Source: Coccinella septempunctata (Eukaryota; Arthropoda; Insecta; Coleoptera; Coccinellidae). Taken from it: 64,000 bases of DNA. How positions within the stretch are numbered: the stretch's first letter is position 1; each line of letters begins with the position of its first letter. The stretch is from the NCBI RefSeq assembly GCF_907165205.1, contig NC_058191.1:22710064-22774063 (forward strand), read 5' to 3'. Position numbers and translations under genes: made by a program. Below are positions 1 to 12,200 of the stretch, one piece after another. The notes below the pieces were generated by a model. The model had not been told where the DNA came from, ran no database searches, and saw only the letters and a program-made list of their open reading frames with translations.

Positions 1-1554
1 ATATTCGACGAATCGCATTAAAATGAAAATAGAATGAAAAAATAATCAAATATAAAAACATCCACCCTTATGTTTCACACAATTTATTAAGACGCTTTTT
101 CAAGACACCTGTTTTAACCTTAACGGTTGCCATTGCTATGGCTAATAGTTTTCAATAAGAGTGTAAGAGAATCCGGAGAAGAAATTAGCCACTTATTACG
201 CTGTCGAAGCGTATGTAGATATTCAGATTTCCATCTACGCCAGAAATCTTGTGTAGGCGTTGAACTAGTTGCCATCTAGAGAGTCGGTACAATGGTATTT
301 CTGTGAGATCGGAATAGCGTTCATTATTTCAAGTTTCAAGAAATGACCTGGTGTCAAAGCCGATAGATCATTTGAGTCAGAAAAAAAAGGCATCAAGGGT
401 CAAGGGACGTGAATTCAAAATCGCTTCAGCTTGCGTCAAAACTGTATTGAATTCCTCTTAACTGAGAATTTTTCGCAAATGACTTCTTCTTCTTAAATGT
501 GTTTTCAAGGATATTATGCCTGATTGCTACAATCCCCCCATAAAAGGAGCGTAACCAGAGAGATAAAGTGACCCTCTATGCTTTCTGAATTTAATAATAA
601 TTATTTTAATTTTACATATTTTTTATTTCATTGAAGGAACCAACGAAATTTGTTTCCAGACCGGAAAAATGATGAGCACATCTGCTTTGGCGCTAGACGA
701 AGCATCAGGCAAAAAAATATGGCTACTCAAATCTGATGTTTATTCTGGATGGATGGCCTTAATGGCCATATAGACAAACAAACATATATAGGCCTTATAT
801 GTTTAGGCTGCAAGATATTATATTTGAAGGAATCAATCGGTGTTGTTCACCTAAAAATAATGAAGTAATAGTTTCAGTTTTATTATAAAATCAATGATTG
901 CTACAAATACATATGTATGTTTTTTCATGCAATAAAGTTCTTCTGTATATGTGCGAGGCCTTTACTCTATGAAGATATTTGTGTTTTTGGTCGAGTCTGA
1001 TAAATATAATTTATCTAATTGAGGGGTATAGAATCTGAAAATAGATAGTGGAAAAATTTTGTTCTAGAGCTGATTTTTCAAGTTTGTGAAACCATGAAAA
1101 ACTCTTTTTTTTATTACTTACTTTCAAATTTCAAAATGAAACTATAGATTATATATTGAACTAGTGGAAGGTAGATAACTTACTCTGATTCGAAAATTTA
1201 TCGAAGAGATTAATGCTCATTATTGCAATAAACAGGGTGAATCTATGACTTGTTTATGTTGATTCTTGAGGCAATGTTTCTTTTCTGTTGAAATATATGA
1301 ACAAGTTGGAGACTCACCCTGTTTAATCTCATTTTCTACCAAACCTCACCAGAGTTATGAGATTCCAACAATGATGTACTTTCTGTAGAAAGCTACTGTT
1401 TTATTTGAAAACAATATTATTGGACATTGAGAGTCATAATAATATTCATTATAATTTACTCTGATTATCAATCGTGATAAAAATTTTGTGAGTGGTAGTG
1501 GACTAAACTAGCTAGATACCATATCTGTGATTTATGATATGTAAATCCGAAAAC
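1..1554. other. 5' flank of the cathepsin gene, no gene seen
   Basis: This is AT-rich DNA without a convincing coding region, RNA gene or terminal-repeat element. The only longer frames are short and interrupted. It is best read as upstream intergenic DNA of the peptidase gene that follows. Confidence 0.6.
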
Positions 1555-1563
1555 TATAAAAAA
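1555..1563 (+). promoter_or_regulatory. Possible TATA box of the cathepsin L-like gene
   Basis: TATAAAAAA lies about 145 bases before the peptidase start codon. Transcription would begin near 1585. The leader may then hold a short intron, with donor GTAAGTG at 1616 and acceptor TTGATTTCAG ending at 1692, just before the ATG at 1701. In AT-rich DNA such a match can occur by chance. Confidence 0.35.
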
Positions 1564-1700
1564 TCATTTTTTTCCTCGTAGTGGCTCGTAGAGTTTGATA
1601 ATTAAATCTGAACAAGTAAGTGTATCTATACTGTAATACGTCTTTTAATTCCAAACTATTCATCAACATCTTGACTGCAATATTGATTTCAGAAATCATC

Positions 1701-4663
1701 ATGAACGTCTTGCTTTGCTTCATGGCCATAATTTTGGCATGCTCAGCAGTTTCTGAACATGAAGCCAGGAAGGAATGGGAAGAATTTCAGGTAGGATAAA
1801 TATTTTCTGCAATTTTTCATTTTCTTGGCAACCGAAACAGGTTGGCCTCATGATTCTTTTATATTGATTTTTTTCACTTCAAAACCACCTCCCACTACAA
1901 GTGGTAGTTACAATCCCAAGAGTGAATATAATCCGAAATAATTATTAAATTTTTCCCTGTTCATCAAAATATATTATAAAATTAAATCAGCAGCTTTGCA
2001 GAATGGAAAATCAAAAAACTTCAGAAGTATTACACGTTTCGGCTTTCAATCTACAATTTGCCAAGAAGTTCAATCGAGGGATGATATTTTTTGTCGGAAA
2101 ATCTCATTCAAAAAATTGGCTCCATTTTTATGAACTACCACCAAAATTGAATTCAAGAATCAATTTGATCTGACTGGCTACTGCATAATTCGGAGGTACT
2201 GTGGCATCAGAAACTTTTTCGAAAATTTTGGACGCAAATTGTACGTGAAGAAACACATGAGTCAAACTTTTTTATTTTTGTCAAACTTAAATCCGTGAGA
2301 GTTTCATAAGTGCTTTGATTCTTGTAAAATAATTGAGAGAATAGAGAATTTTTATGAAAAAAACATTTTATTTAGCGATTTTCGTACAAATTGCCTTTTT
2401 TATCACATTTCGTAGAAAATTAGGAAGTGGTTCTGATTTCCATTATTCTCCAATAATAAGATAAGCTTTTTTGTCGATTTCCGGGCATAGCACACCACTA
2501 ATTCAACAGCTCTTAATTTCAATGCACATTAATTTTTCCAGGTGAAATTCGAGAAAAACTACAAAACTCCAGTGGAACTACAAAGACGGTTCAGCATTTT
2601 TAAGGAAAATCTTGAAAAATTCGAAGCTCACAACAAACTTTACGCAGAAGGCAAAGTGGGACATTTTCTTGGAGTCGGACCTTTCGCTGATATGACTCAC
2701 GAAGAATTTGCTAACCGTTTCGGTACAAACATTGAAGAAATTGACGACAGCGAATTTACTCTGTATACTCCCCTCAACAACACTTATGATATACCTGCAG
2801 CATTTGATTGGAAAAATATCCCCAATTGTGTCCAAAGAGTGAAAGACCAGGGCCAATGCAGCAGCTGTTGGGCATTTGCAGCGGTAAGCACTTTCGTTAT
2901 CTCATTCCGTCGAATAAGTTTATGATGGCATGATAAAAACCATTTCATTAACCGCCATCATATAGAATTAATTTCAATTGCATATAAGCATTATTTCGAT
3001 TATTATGAATCACATTTAACATTGGAAAACGGAAACATTGCTATAATATGCTTCCCATTTTTTGAAAGCTTAGTAATGTTATAAACAAGATTTGGGACCG
3101 TGTTTGAAAAAAGTGAAAGAAATGAAACACGAAATTTTCAACTTTACAATACAAGATCGAATATAATCTCGATAAAGGAAAGCTTCGCCAAATATACCTA
3201 ATTGGCAAGCAAGAATTGTTAGGGACTTGGTTAGTTAGCCCTTCTGATAAACATATAATTCATTCATCATCAATATTGATAGCGATGAAAGTTCATATCA
3301 ATACCAATCGCATTCTTGAGTTGGATGCTTGAAAAATCTAAAAAATTAGTAGATATATGCGGCTGACATAATATAGGAATCTAAGTTTGAAATGAATAGA
3401 TGAAATAGTTTTTGAGCTACGAGTTGAAAAATTGGACGACTTCTGAAGAACCCTTCGTCAAGGAAACAATAAATGCAGCAAGGTCATTAGTCACTAGAAA
3501 CCAATGTAACTTTTTACAGACAATTTTTCTCGTATATCAAAAACGAAAATTAAATATGAAATTTTTTTCACTTAGTTTTGGTCTCTATTCTATTACAAGT
3601 TACAAATTTAATTCATTACTGTATTAATAAAGAGTATATTTTTCGTCAATGAGTTCACTCAATATTAATATTACTTCACTATTTGCAAAAAAAAATGAAA
3701 TCTTTTAAGTATTCCATAATGGGTACAGTTCCCATATCCTCAAATAATAAACTGATAATCTGGAGGTCAATACAAGCCAGTTGATTACAAAATACTATAA
3801 CTTGTATATTTTCTACTTCTCTGCAACTAACTAATTCCTTATTTTTCCAAAATGAACTATGTACCTACTAGCCTTAAGAGTTCTTCGAATATGAAAATTG
3901 TTTGAATGAACAACTTTAACACTGAAAATAAAATATTATCCTATAACTTTTCCTCTATTCGCTCTTGTCGCAATTTCAATGAGGAATTCTAAATAGCTTT
4001 CTTTTGGGTGAGGAGCGAAAGATAACAAAGAATACTCATTGCACTTTCTTGAGTTTCTTACAATTATAATAGATCAACATACACACATAGGTATATAAAA
4101 AGTATGCTTTATAATTATAGGCTGCAGCTCTGGAAGCACAATATGGTTTAGCAAATCATGCTGATGTAGAACTCAGTGAACAAGCTTTGGTAGATTGTTC
4201 GAACGATTATGGCAATTTTGGGTGTAATGGTGGTTTAGCAACAAGAGCCTTCAGTTATGTTATGAATAATGGTATTCCAACTGCAGCTTCTTATCCTTAC
4301 ACAGCCTATGATGGCACTTGTCAACCCTTCAATTCAGTGATGAAGATCAAGAGCTTTATGACAATACCCAGCGATGAATCTGCCATGTTAGATGCTCTTT
4401 GGAATCAGGGTCCGATAGCGGTATCTATCGATGCTCTTGGAATGATCAAAGATTATAGTGGCGGAGTTTTGTACGATACACAATGTACTACGAGTACGAA
4501 TCATGCTGTTCTTGTGACTGGATTTGGCACAGAAAAAGGTCAGGATTTCTGGAATATCAAAAATTCTTATGGGCCTCATTGGGGAGAAAGCGGATTTCTC
4601 AGATTGGCCCGAGGTATTAACAATTGCGGTATTACAAAGAGACCCAGTGTTCCTGTTGTATGA
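1701..4663 (+). CDS. Cathepsin L-like cysteine peptidase (papain family C1A), three exons
   Basis: Coding exons are 1701-1790, 2542-2883 and 4121-4663, joined by GT-AG introns in phase 0, giving 324 residues, the usual preprocathepsin L length. Residues 1-18 form a signal peptide (MNVLLCFMAIILACSAVS). Residues 25-100 are an I29 propeptide with an ERFNIN-like helix (RRFSIFKENLEKF). The mature enzyme starts near residue 112. Catalytic residues are all present: Gln133 and Cys139 in QGQCSSCWAF, His272 in TNHAVLVTGFG and Asn292 in IKNSYG. GCNGG is also present. Family knowledge says it is a secreted or lysosomal endopeptidase that self-activates at acid pH; in beetles many such enzymes are digestive. 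Oddities: the Trp that normally follows Asn-Ser is Tyr294 (NSYGPHWGE), and an extra Cys lies before the active-site loop. Intron 2 is 1.2 kb and shows no recognised element. The product call is firm; the physiological role is not visible. Confidence 0.93.
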
Positions 4664-4841
4664 AAAATAATTAAAGCTTGCAAAGCCTGATGATCAAATT
4701 TTCACCTTTCTCCTTGACCTCAAACACTTTAGACCATATATACCTCATCTTTATGTACTTTCTGAATTCCTTAAAAAAATTTTATAAACGAATTGTAATT
4801 ATTTTAAATGTTTCTATGAAAAGATTCAAGGTTGATAATGC

Positions 4842-4847
4842 AATAAA
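4842..4847 (+). terminator. Poly(A) signal of the cathepsin gene
   Basis: AATAAA lies 179 bases after the stop codon, the first canonical signal downstream of the gene. Confidence 0.55.
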
Positions 4848-4849
4848 GA

Positions 4850-6170
4850 TTTTCAACATATTTCAATTTCCAGTATTGATTGCAGTATCTATTTATTTCC
4901 TCTACGATGTCGTGCCAACCTAATCAATTCAACAAAATTCGCAACATTCGTTCAACTTTCCAGAAATAGTTAATTATACAACAAGTAAGTTGTATGAATG
5001 TTTATTAATGAGAAGAAAGTTTAACTTTTTTCGAATAAATAAACTTTTATAACTCAAGTGTTGTATACTTGATTATACTACAAGGTGATCTAAACTCATT
5101 CAACTTTGAAAGAAAATAATGAATGTACAATGATTTATTCAATTAAAATAGCAAGAGAAAAAGAAATAAAGCCACTTAACAGGATTAATGGTGCTCGAGT
5201 CCGATTTTCAATTTCATGAGTTTGCACGTCTGGACTAAATTCGTAAATCGTACGAACAAAAACATTAGATGAAGGAAGTATTCGGGCTTTTTTCACAATT
5301 CCAAAAGGTTCTACGCTATGACTGAATTCAAAAAATAGAAACGAAAATCTTTGATAGAAACTTACGAACCCTATCATCTAACCACGGGTATATAATCCGC
5401 GAGATTTAGACAGTTTAGAACGGATTTTCATGAAAAATGGGATCAGAGGATAATGTCTGATGAAATGAACCAAACTAAATGTACACTCAAAAGAAAGAGT
5501 ACAAAATAGCAGAAACAAAACAGAAAAAACAGTGATTATGTGAAATAATCAAGATTGAGAATGAATATCTATAGGTAAGCAGAAGAATACCTGAATTTAA
5601 TGAATATTAAATCAGGAGTCACATAATGAATCAAAAATGAGTCACGAATTAATAAAGAGCGGAATGAGCGGATGAAGAATCAATACAGATTGACAACGGT
5701 GAGGTGAAAATGGGTTTTTATATTTTTTTGCGGGAAAATGAAAACGGATACCCAATCACGTTTACGATATTGATTAAAAAAAAGTCCTCCTAGAATCAGG
5801 TGTTTCAATGTTCACGGTTAATCCTTGAATATAATCAATCTACACTCTTGTAACAACTATGTACTTAGATTATTAAAATAATGATTGAGTTATTTCAACA
5901 CAATTTCTAGCTGGACATAGCTTTGATATTCTAAAGCTTCCTCTTACTTTCGGACATCGTTGGTTACTGTTATGTAGTGGCATAACTCGAGATGAATTAA
6001 TAAAATAATTGAGTGACTTACGCTCGTTTGCACCATAATAGACGGCCAAAAGACCAAAGTCTGAGTTTGGGGAGGGGGGAAATAGCAAGTTAGTAGAAAC
6101 ATTCTACAGGGTTCATTCCTTCTTTCATTGCTGCATCCCGTTACCGGGTATAAATCTACAAAAAGACAAA
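4850..6170. other. Intergenic DNA, no supported gene
   Basis: There are only short frames with no recognisable protein. Around 5300-5345, read on the minus strand, a segment resembles the leader of LINE B (both contain CTCATAGCGTAGA-like sequence and would read FSHSVE). A decayed LINE leader could lie here, but the match is too short to call. Confidence 0.4.
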
Positions 6171-6180
6171 AAAAAAACCG

Positions 6181-6415
6181 GTGCGAACAGACTTATAATT
6201 TCTTAAGGCTAATTGCGATTGTGTGCCCTCCTGCGACTGAAGAGACCCAACCATGACATACAGATCCTTCCACATTGTGGGCATGTATAGTCACCAACCA
6301 GATCTGGCCGCCGCTGTATCCTTCTCGAGTCTGTGTACCAACTGTGTACCAAAGACCTCCACTGTGACCTGTCTAACGCTAGTTGTTCCCAGTTATGATT
6401 GGCATTAACTGATTT
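6181..6415 (-). pseudogene. LINE C, 3' coding end with C-terminal zinc finger
   Basis: Read on the minus strand this gives an uninterrupted stretch containing WEQLALDRSQWRSLVH, then DYTCPQCGRIC and a final histidine (RRRAHN). This is the typical C-terminus of a non-LTR reverse transcriptase that ends in a C2H2-like finger. It continues the protein whose upstream part (GEITEGARKPGGQYKR) lies at 21380-21580. The two halves are separated by the LINE A/BEL/LINE B nest, so this is the outermost and oldest layer. Confidence 0.7.
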
Positions 6416-6421
6416 CAGGGA

Positions 6422-6426
6422 TTGAT

Positions 6427-6461
<35 letters not shown>

Positions 6462-6466
6462 TTCTG
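6422..6466. repeat. (TTTA)n tail of LINE A
   Basis: About eleven TTTA units form a microsatellite. On the minus strand it reads (TAAA)n directly after the LINE A 3' UTR. The other LINE copy of this family (54455-55574) also ends in AATAAATAAATAAATAAA, so the tail belongs to the element and marks its 3' end. Confidence 0.85.
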
Positions 6467-6657
6467 AAACAGGGATACAAACGGGAAAATTCCCATGACA
6501 GATCCACTTATAAACTAAACAATATTCTTAACAAGCATGGTGTTCAGATATACACATATAAAACTAGAAAACTAACAACAGGCAATAATTACATAAACCA
6601 TAAACTATTATAATTGGAAGATGTTCTTGATGTCCCTCCTGAAACTGGACAAGGAAG

Positions 6658-8534
6658 TTATAAAAATGTCAATCCCCGCACAATATTTATTGAATGAAGT
6701 GCATATTCGGTGAACCGGTGAATTCCTACCAATATTGGTATTGAATGCACTCTCTGAGAGTAAAGCACGATTTCGCATTCGGGAATCATTGCAACCAAGT
6801 CCGGTGAGTCATAGCAATCCTTCATCAACTTAAAAGCGAATATCAAGTCATTTTTTTATTCTCCGATGTTCGAGAAGCTCAACGTGGTATTGCGAACGGA
6901 CCTGGTTTAAACCGAAAGTTACATAAACATTAGAAACTCTGTAATGTAGAAATCTTATAAACCTGTTCTGAATTCTCTCGAGTCTAACCTTGTGGACATT
7001 ATACAAAGGATTCCAAACTCTACTAGCAAAGTTGAGCTTACTATAAATAAAGGCGTAGTATAATGACTTAATGGCCTCCTCATCATTGAAAGATTTACAC
7101 ATACGACACAAAAAACCCAAAGATTTACTGCATGACGAGATGAGGTGGTCCATATGGAGGCTGAAGGAGAGTTTTGCATCAAATATCACGCCTAAATCCC
7201 TAACCCTAGTGACCCTACCAACGTCGATGTTATTCAAGCAATACTGGAACTCAATAGGTGAATTATTCCTAGTGAATGATATAAGCATGTATTTGTCAAC
7301 ATTCAACTCTAATTTGTTACGAAAACAATATTCCGAAAATGCTTCCAGATCCGCCTGCATTCTTACGCAATCTCTTATGCTGACAATTTGTTTGAAAATT
7401 TTCAAGTCGTCTGCATACAGGAGTATGAGATAATATCTGAAAATATCCTTCAAGTCATTCACGAATATGAGAAAAAGTAAAGGTCCCAGATGCGATCCCT
7501 GCGGCACTCCTGATGTTATAACAAATGGGGAGGATCTGTAACCGTTCACACAGATAAGCTGGGTCCTATTAAACAAATAAGATACGAGCCATCTCAATAG
7601 ATCACCGTGGATACCAACAGCGGAAAGTTTGGAAGCTAGAAGATTGTGATCAACTCTATCAAATGCTTTACTGAAATCTGTGTAAACTGAATCAACCTGA
7701 GATCGGCTGTCCAGAGCTCTTGTAATAAATTCTGTGTAAACTACTAGATTCGTTTCCACTGATCTTCTGGGAAAAAAACCATGTTGTTCTTGTATTATTG
7801 TTGATTTTAAATGATGCCTGAGGACATCAAGAACGATCTTCTCGAACAGCTTGGCAAAAACTGACAGCTTACACACTCCTCGATAGTTTGTAACACAGTT
7901 TCTATGTCCAGAGTTTTTGAAAATTGGGACCAAGAGTGATGTCTTCCATGAGTCTGGAAAAGTACCAGACTGAATAGATTTAGTAAATAGAATCGAAAGA
8001 GGATAATTCAAACTAGAGCAGTTCTTAACAAAGTATGATGGATATCCATCAGGGCCCGCTCCTCCATCCGCATCGAGGGAATTCATATTATTCAGAACAA
8101 TCTCAGGAGAGACAACAATCGAATCCAGAGCATTAGCAGTGCTGTTACAGTACACACTGTAACGCCACGAAAAAATCTAGCAAATCAATTACTTATACTT
8201 TCACCACCCTCAGCAGACTCATCATCATAATACATTTTATTTGGAATCTTAGTTCCATCTCTGCAACTTCTCACATACTTCCAAAAGTTTTTTGGGCATG
8301 ACTGGCAGAAATAAGTAATTTACATTGTCTTCTTAAAATTCTGAATCTCTCATAATAACAAATATGTCCAAATCTTTTGAATTTTTTATGCATTTTATTT
8401 TTTTCTTTAATGGAAATAATTGTTTCCTGCGAGAAGTAAGAAGGGAAACTTTTATTTCTTATTATAACTTTGGGAATGAACATATCCACCCCATTCTCAA
8501 TAATGCTATAAAATGCTTTTACACTCTGATTCAC
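6658..8534 (-). pseudogene. LINE A reverse transcriptase (ORF2, 3' part), broken
   Basis: The longest open part (6848-8155) holds most of the RT: YRGVCKLSVFAKLFEKIV, the FxxAFD motif (DFSKAFDRVDH), SGVPQGSHLGPLLF and the catalytic LLYADDLKIF, all intact. The thumb and C-terminal segment runs on at 6658-6846 after a frame break. Upstream, 8271-8534 reads as the linker (KAFYSIIENGVDMFIPK) and is separated from the RT by a frameshift near 8280 and an in-frame stop near 8180. The normal product would nick DNA and reverse transcribe the LINE RNA. This copy cannot make a full protein. Confidence 0.85.
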
Positions 8535-8588
8535 ACATCCACCATCGAGAACTTTAGACCAGTCTATGTTCTGAAAGTATTCATTCTG

Positions 8589-8940
8589 TTAAGAATTCGG
8601 GATGTATGTTTTTTTTTTGTTTGCGAATGGACCAATGCTCGAAAATGTTTGCCTTAAATTTACACCAGAACTGGTATATTTGACAACGTCGGTGAATCAG
8701 CGAAAGACGAAACTGATACTGGAGAAATGGAGAAAGTATCTCTCTCTCGACGGTCGAGTTTGTTTCGAGGAGAAAATTTCGAAAACTCCGAAAAATAATC
8801 GAGAATATAGTGCATGGTTGATGCAAGTAGAAAGGTGAGTCGAATTACCGTTTTGGTGACTTATTTCTTTTGGTTTCAAAATTATTTATTATTAAACTTT
8901 CGATCATTACAGTCCACTAATTAATTTTGTCGCGTTAACA
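8589..8940 (+). repeat. 5' LTR of the BEL element
   Basis: 352 bases bounded by TGTTAA...TTAACA, perfect 6-bp terminal inverted repeats. It matches 19503-19856 almost base for base, including the internal frame of 78 codons, which is not thought to be a gene. Confidence 0.95.
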
Positions 8941-8941
8941 T

Positions 8942-8959
8942 TGGTCCATTCGGCGCCAG
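8942..8959 (+). other. Primer-binding site of the BEL element
   Basis: TGGTCCATTCGGCGCCAG begins one base after the 5' LTR, the normal position for the tRNA primer site. It resembles, with an inserted A and small changes, the complement of the 3' end of tRNA-Tyr (TGGTCC.TTCGG.CCGGATT). Confidence 0.7.
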
Positions 8960-9268
8960 ATTCGGTTTTTTTTCTTTAATTTCAATTGATTTGGAAAATT
9001 TATTCATTGTCGTTTGAATCTTTTTAATTTTTCTATTAATTTGAATATTTCCATAATTACATATCTCATATAATGATATATTATTGAATTCGATAACTCC
9101 GTATGTGCGTATATTTTTTGCGCGAAAAAAAAAAGAGAAAGATTATTATTTCATTGTTTGAATTGCGAATTGGAATACTTTCTCGGCATTCGTCTCAGCA
9201 GTGTTGTCGGATTTCATACTAGTTTGTTCTGAAATCCTTAAAGTTTCTTCTACAGTCATTTGCTCATT

Positions 9269-12200
9269 ATGCCATCTGATATGGCGGCTTCGTTGGCTAT
9301 TCATACCGCAAATCGTACAACTGCTTCGAATCGAATATCGGAAATTCTTGATGTGGCGAAAGGTGCTCAGCGCGATCCGTCCTTAATTTCCGAACTAATA
9401 ATGAGAATAGATAGGTTAGAGCCGATTTATAAGCAGTTTGAGAGTTGTCATTCTAAAATAGTCAATATTAGAGCGGTTGAGGGTGAAGAAGTTTTGGAGG
9501 CACAGGAAGCTATTCGTTCTGTGGTCGACAGGAATTATTTTACTATAAAAGCCATTCATTACAATTTAGTAGAAAAGGTTAATCTTAACAATAAGGATAC
9601 TATTCCACCAACGGTATCTCATGTTAGGCTACCAAAAATATCTTTACCCACATTTGGAGGTATTCTTAAGGAGTGGCCAAATTATAGGGATTTATTTGTA
9701 TCCTTAGTGGATAAAAATTCATCGTTGAGTAACATTGAGAAATTTCAGTACCTGTTGAGTAGCACATCCAACGATGCTTTAGAAATAGTTAAGGGTATTA
9801 CATTGTCGGGAGAAAATTACCCTATTGCTTTCAATAGTTTGCTTAAGCGCTATAACAATAAGCGGCTTTTAGCGGTTTCGTACTGGAATGAAATTTTTCG
9901 TTTTCCAAAACTGGAAAAAGAAAACTTCATTGTTTTGAGAAAGTTGTTGAGCGTGTTCTCGGAAAATTTAGCAGCTCTGGACAATTTGGATTTTCCAGTA
10001 GATGAGTGGGATTTTCCACTCTTCAATATTCTTTTAGAGAAAATTGATCCTAAAACTAGAACTAAATTTGAATTGGATCATAGTAAGATAGAGTTGCCTA
10101 AGTATACTGAATTGGTGGATTTCTTGACCAATCATTGCAAGGCCCTGGAGGCAGTCGAATTTTCGAACGATAAGTCTCTTGTCCAGAAAGGTCCCTCGGT
10201 CAGTTCACATAAAGGTGGAAGAAATAGTTCGAGGGTTTCATTTGTTGCAAACACGAATTCAATGGATAAAAACCAGTGTGTATTTTGTAAGTCATCGAAC
10301 CACATAAACTTGAAATGTTCAATTTTTCAAAATCGTTCTTCTTATGATCGATTTTTGCTGGCGAAAAATCATCAATTATGTTTAAGATGTTTACAATCTT
10401 CTCATCGCTGTAGTAGTTGCTCAAATAACACATCGTGTAGATACTGTGGAAGTAATAGACATCACTCACTTCTACATTTCGATCGAGCGGTAAACGAATC
10501 AGGGCATGATCGATCTTTGGAAAATAAATCAAGTACTTCAACTTCTAGTAGTGTTCATAGTGGTGTATCTGGTGATTCTAGTTCAAAGAATGAGCAGTTA
10601 ATTTCGAGTCAACCGGTTTCCCTGCAAACTTCGAATAATTTCGACAAAATATCTCCACTAAAGTCTTTAGAATCCTTCGTTTTGCTTTCGACAGCGGAAA
10701 TTCTAGTAACAGACTCATATGGGAATAAACAGAAAATTCGTGCACTTCTTGATAATGCCAGTCAGGCCAGTTTCATAACAACGAAATGTTTAAATAAATT
10801 AGGTTTAAGATATAGCCCCTTAGCAACTTCAATTCATGGCATAGGAAGCTCCCCGCCCGTTCTTCCTAAGGGCTGTGTTACTTGTACCATAGGTTCATGT
10901 TACGATGCTAATTGTGAAATTCAGGTCGATGCCTTTGTCTTACCCAGAATATGTTCGGATATGCCTAATTTTAAGTTTCGTTCAGTCAATTGGCCCCATA
11001 TTTCGTGTTTGAAGTTGGCTGATCCTAAGTTTCATTATTCCCGTTCAATAGATATGCTCTTATCTGCGGATATTTTTGCGCGAATATTGGTTCCGGGTAA
11101 GGTCGAAAATAATATCGAAGAGCCTATAGCTATTAATACATTATTCGGTTGGATTTTAACGGGAAGAATTCGTTCGGAAAATTCGTCGGTTCTCGATAGT
11201 GTTCATTTGTCGTCATTTTTGGTATCGAATTCGGCTGATAACGAATCTTTAGAGAATACTTTAAAGAGATTTTGGGAATTAGAACGGATACCTGAGCATA
11301 ATGTCATATCCGAAGAAGATAGAGTCTGCGAGAGAATATTCACGGAAACTACAACTAGGGATGTCGATGGTCGATACATAGTTGATTTGCCATTTATATC
11401 GCAGTTTAAACCTTCTTTCAATGATTCTCGCGAGATCGCTCTTAGAAGATTTTTCAGTTTGGAAAATCGATTATATAAAAGTGATGATCTGAGAAGGCAG
11501 TATGGGGAATTCATGCATGATTATTTGAATTCGGGACATATGTCCCTCGCATCGGACTCGATCGATTGTAGTGAATGTTATTATTTACCGCATCATTGTG
11601 TGTTTAAACTCGATTCCTCAACAACTAAACTCAGAGTAGTCTTCGATGCATCTCAGAAATGCTCATCGGGATTCTCATTGAATGACTTATTGTACGCAGG
11701 ACCCAAGTTGCAGAATGATTTAGTTAATCTGTTAGTTCGTTTTCGAACGAATCCTATTGCGTTCGTTGCTGACATTAAACAAATGTTCAGACAAATATTG
11801 GTTTCACCTAAGTATAGAAATTATCAGCGCATTTTTTGGCGTGATTCGAAAGATGAGTCGGTCAAGGAATATACTTTGAATACGGTTACTTTCGGAGTTA
11901 CATGTTCTCCATTCTTGGCTAACAGAACAATAAAACAACTCGCCGTTGATGAGGGTTGTAATTTTCCGCTTGTAGTATCTATTTTAAAAGACGACATTTA
12001 TATAGATGATATATTGAGTGGTAGTGACTCTTTGGAGAATTCTCGTATAATTGTTGAGCAATTGATAAATATTTTCAATAAAGCTGGTTTTCCTCTAAGG
12101 AAATGGGCTTCAAACTGTTCGGCTTTATTAGATTTTCTTCCGGATGAGTCCAAACTGACTCCATTGGACTTTGACGATGACTCCATAGTTAAGGTTTTGG

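Larger units (their letters stand above)
6422..8588 (-). mobile_element. LINE A (CR1/Jockey-like non-LTR retrotransposon), 3' part
   Basis: This is the 3' two thirds of a minus-strand LINE: the linker, reverse transcriptase, 3' UTR and (TAAA)n tail. The 5' part continues at about 19911-21378. The break at 8588/8589 is the left edge of the BEL LTR retrotransposon. Reading frames match across the break: ...GNYGDL on the right side and NEYFQNIDW on the left are consecutive residues of the normal endonuclease-to-RT linker. Confidence 0.85.

Noticed and set aside
5135..5377. 80-codon minus-strand frame
   Set aside because: No domain or signal that I recognise; part of it resembles the non-coding LINE B leader.
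8602..8838. 78-codon frame present identically in both BEL LTRs
   Set aside because: It repeats only because the LTRs are identical; it has no domain, and frames on the opposite strand repeat in the same way.
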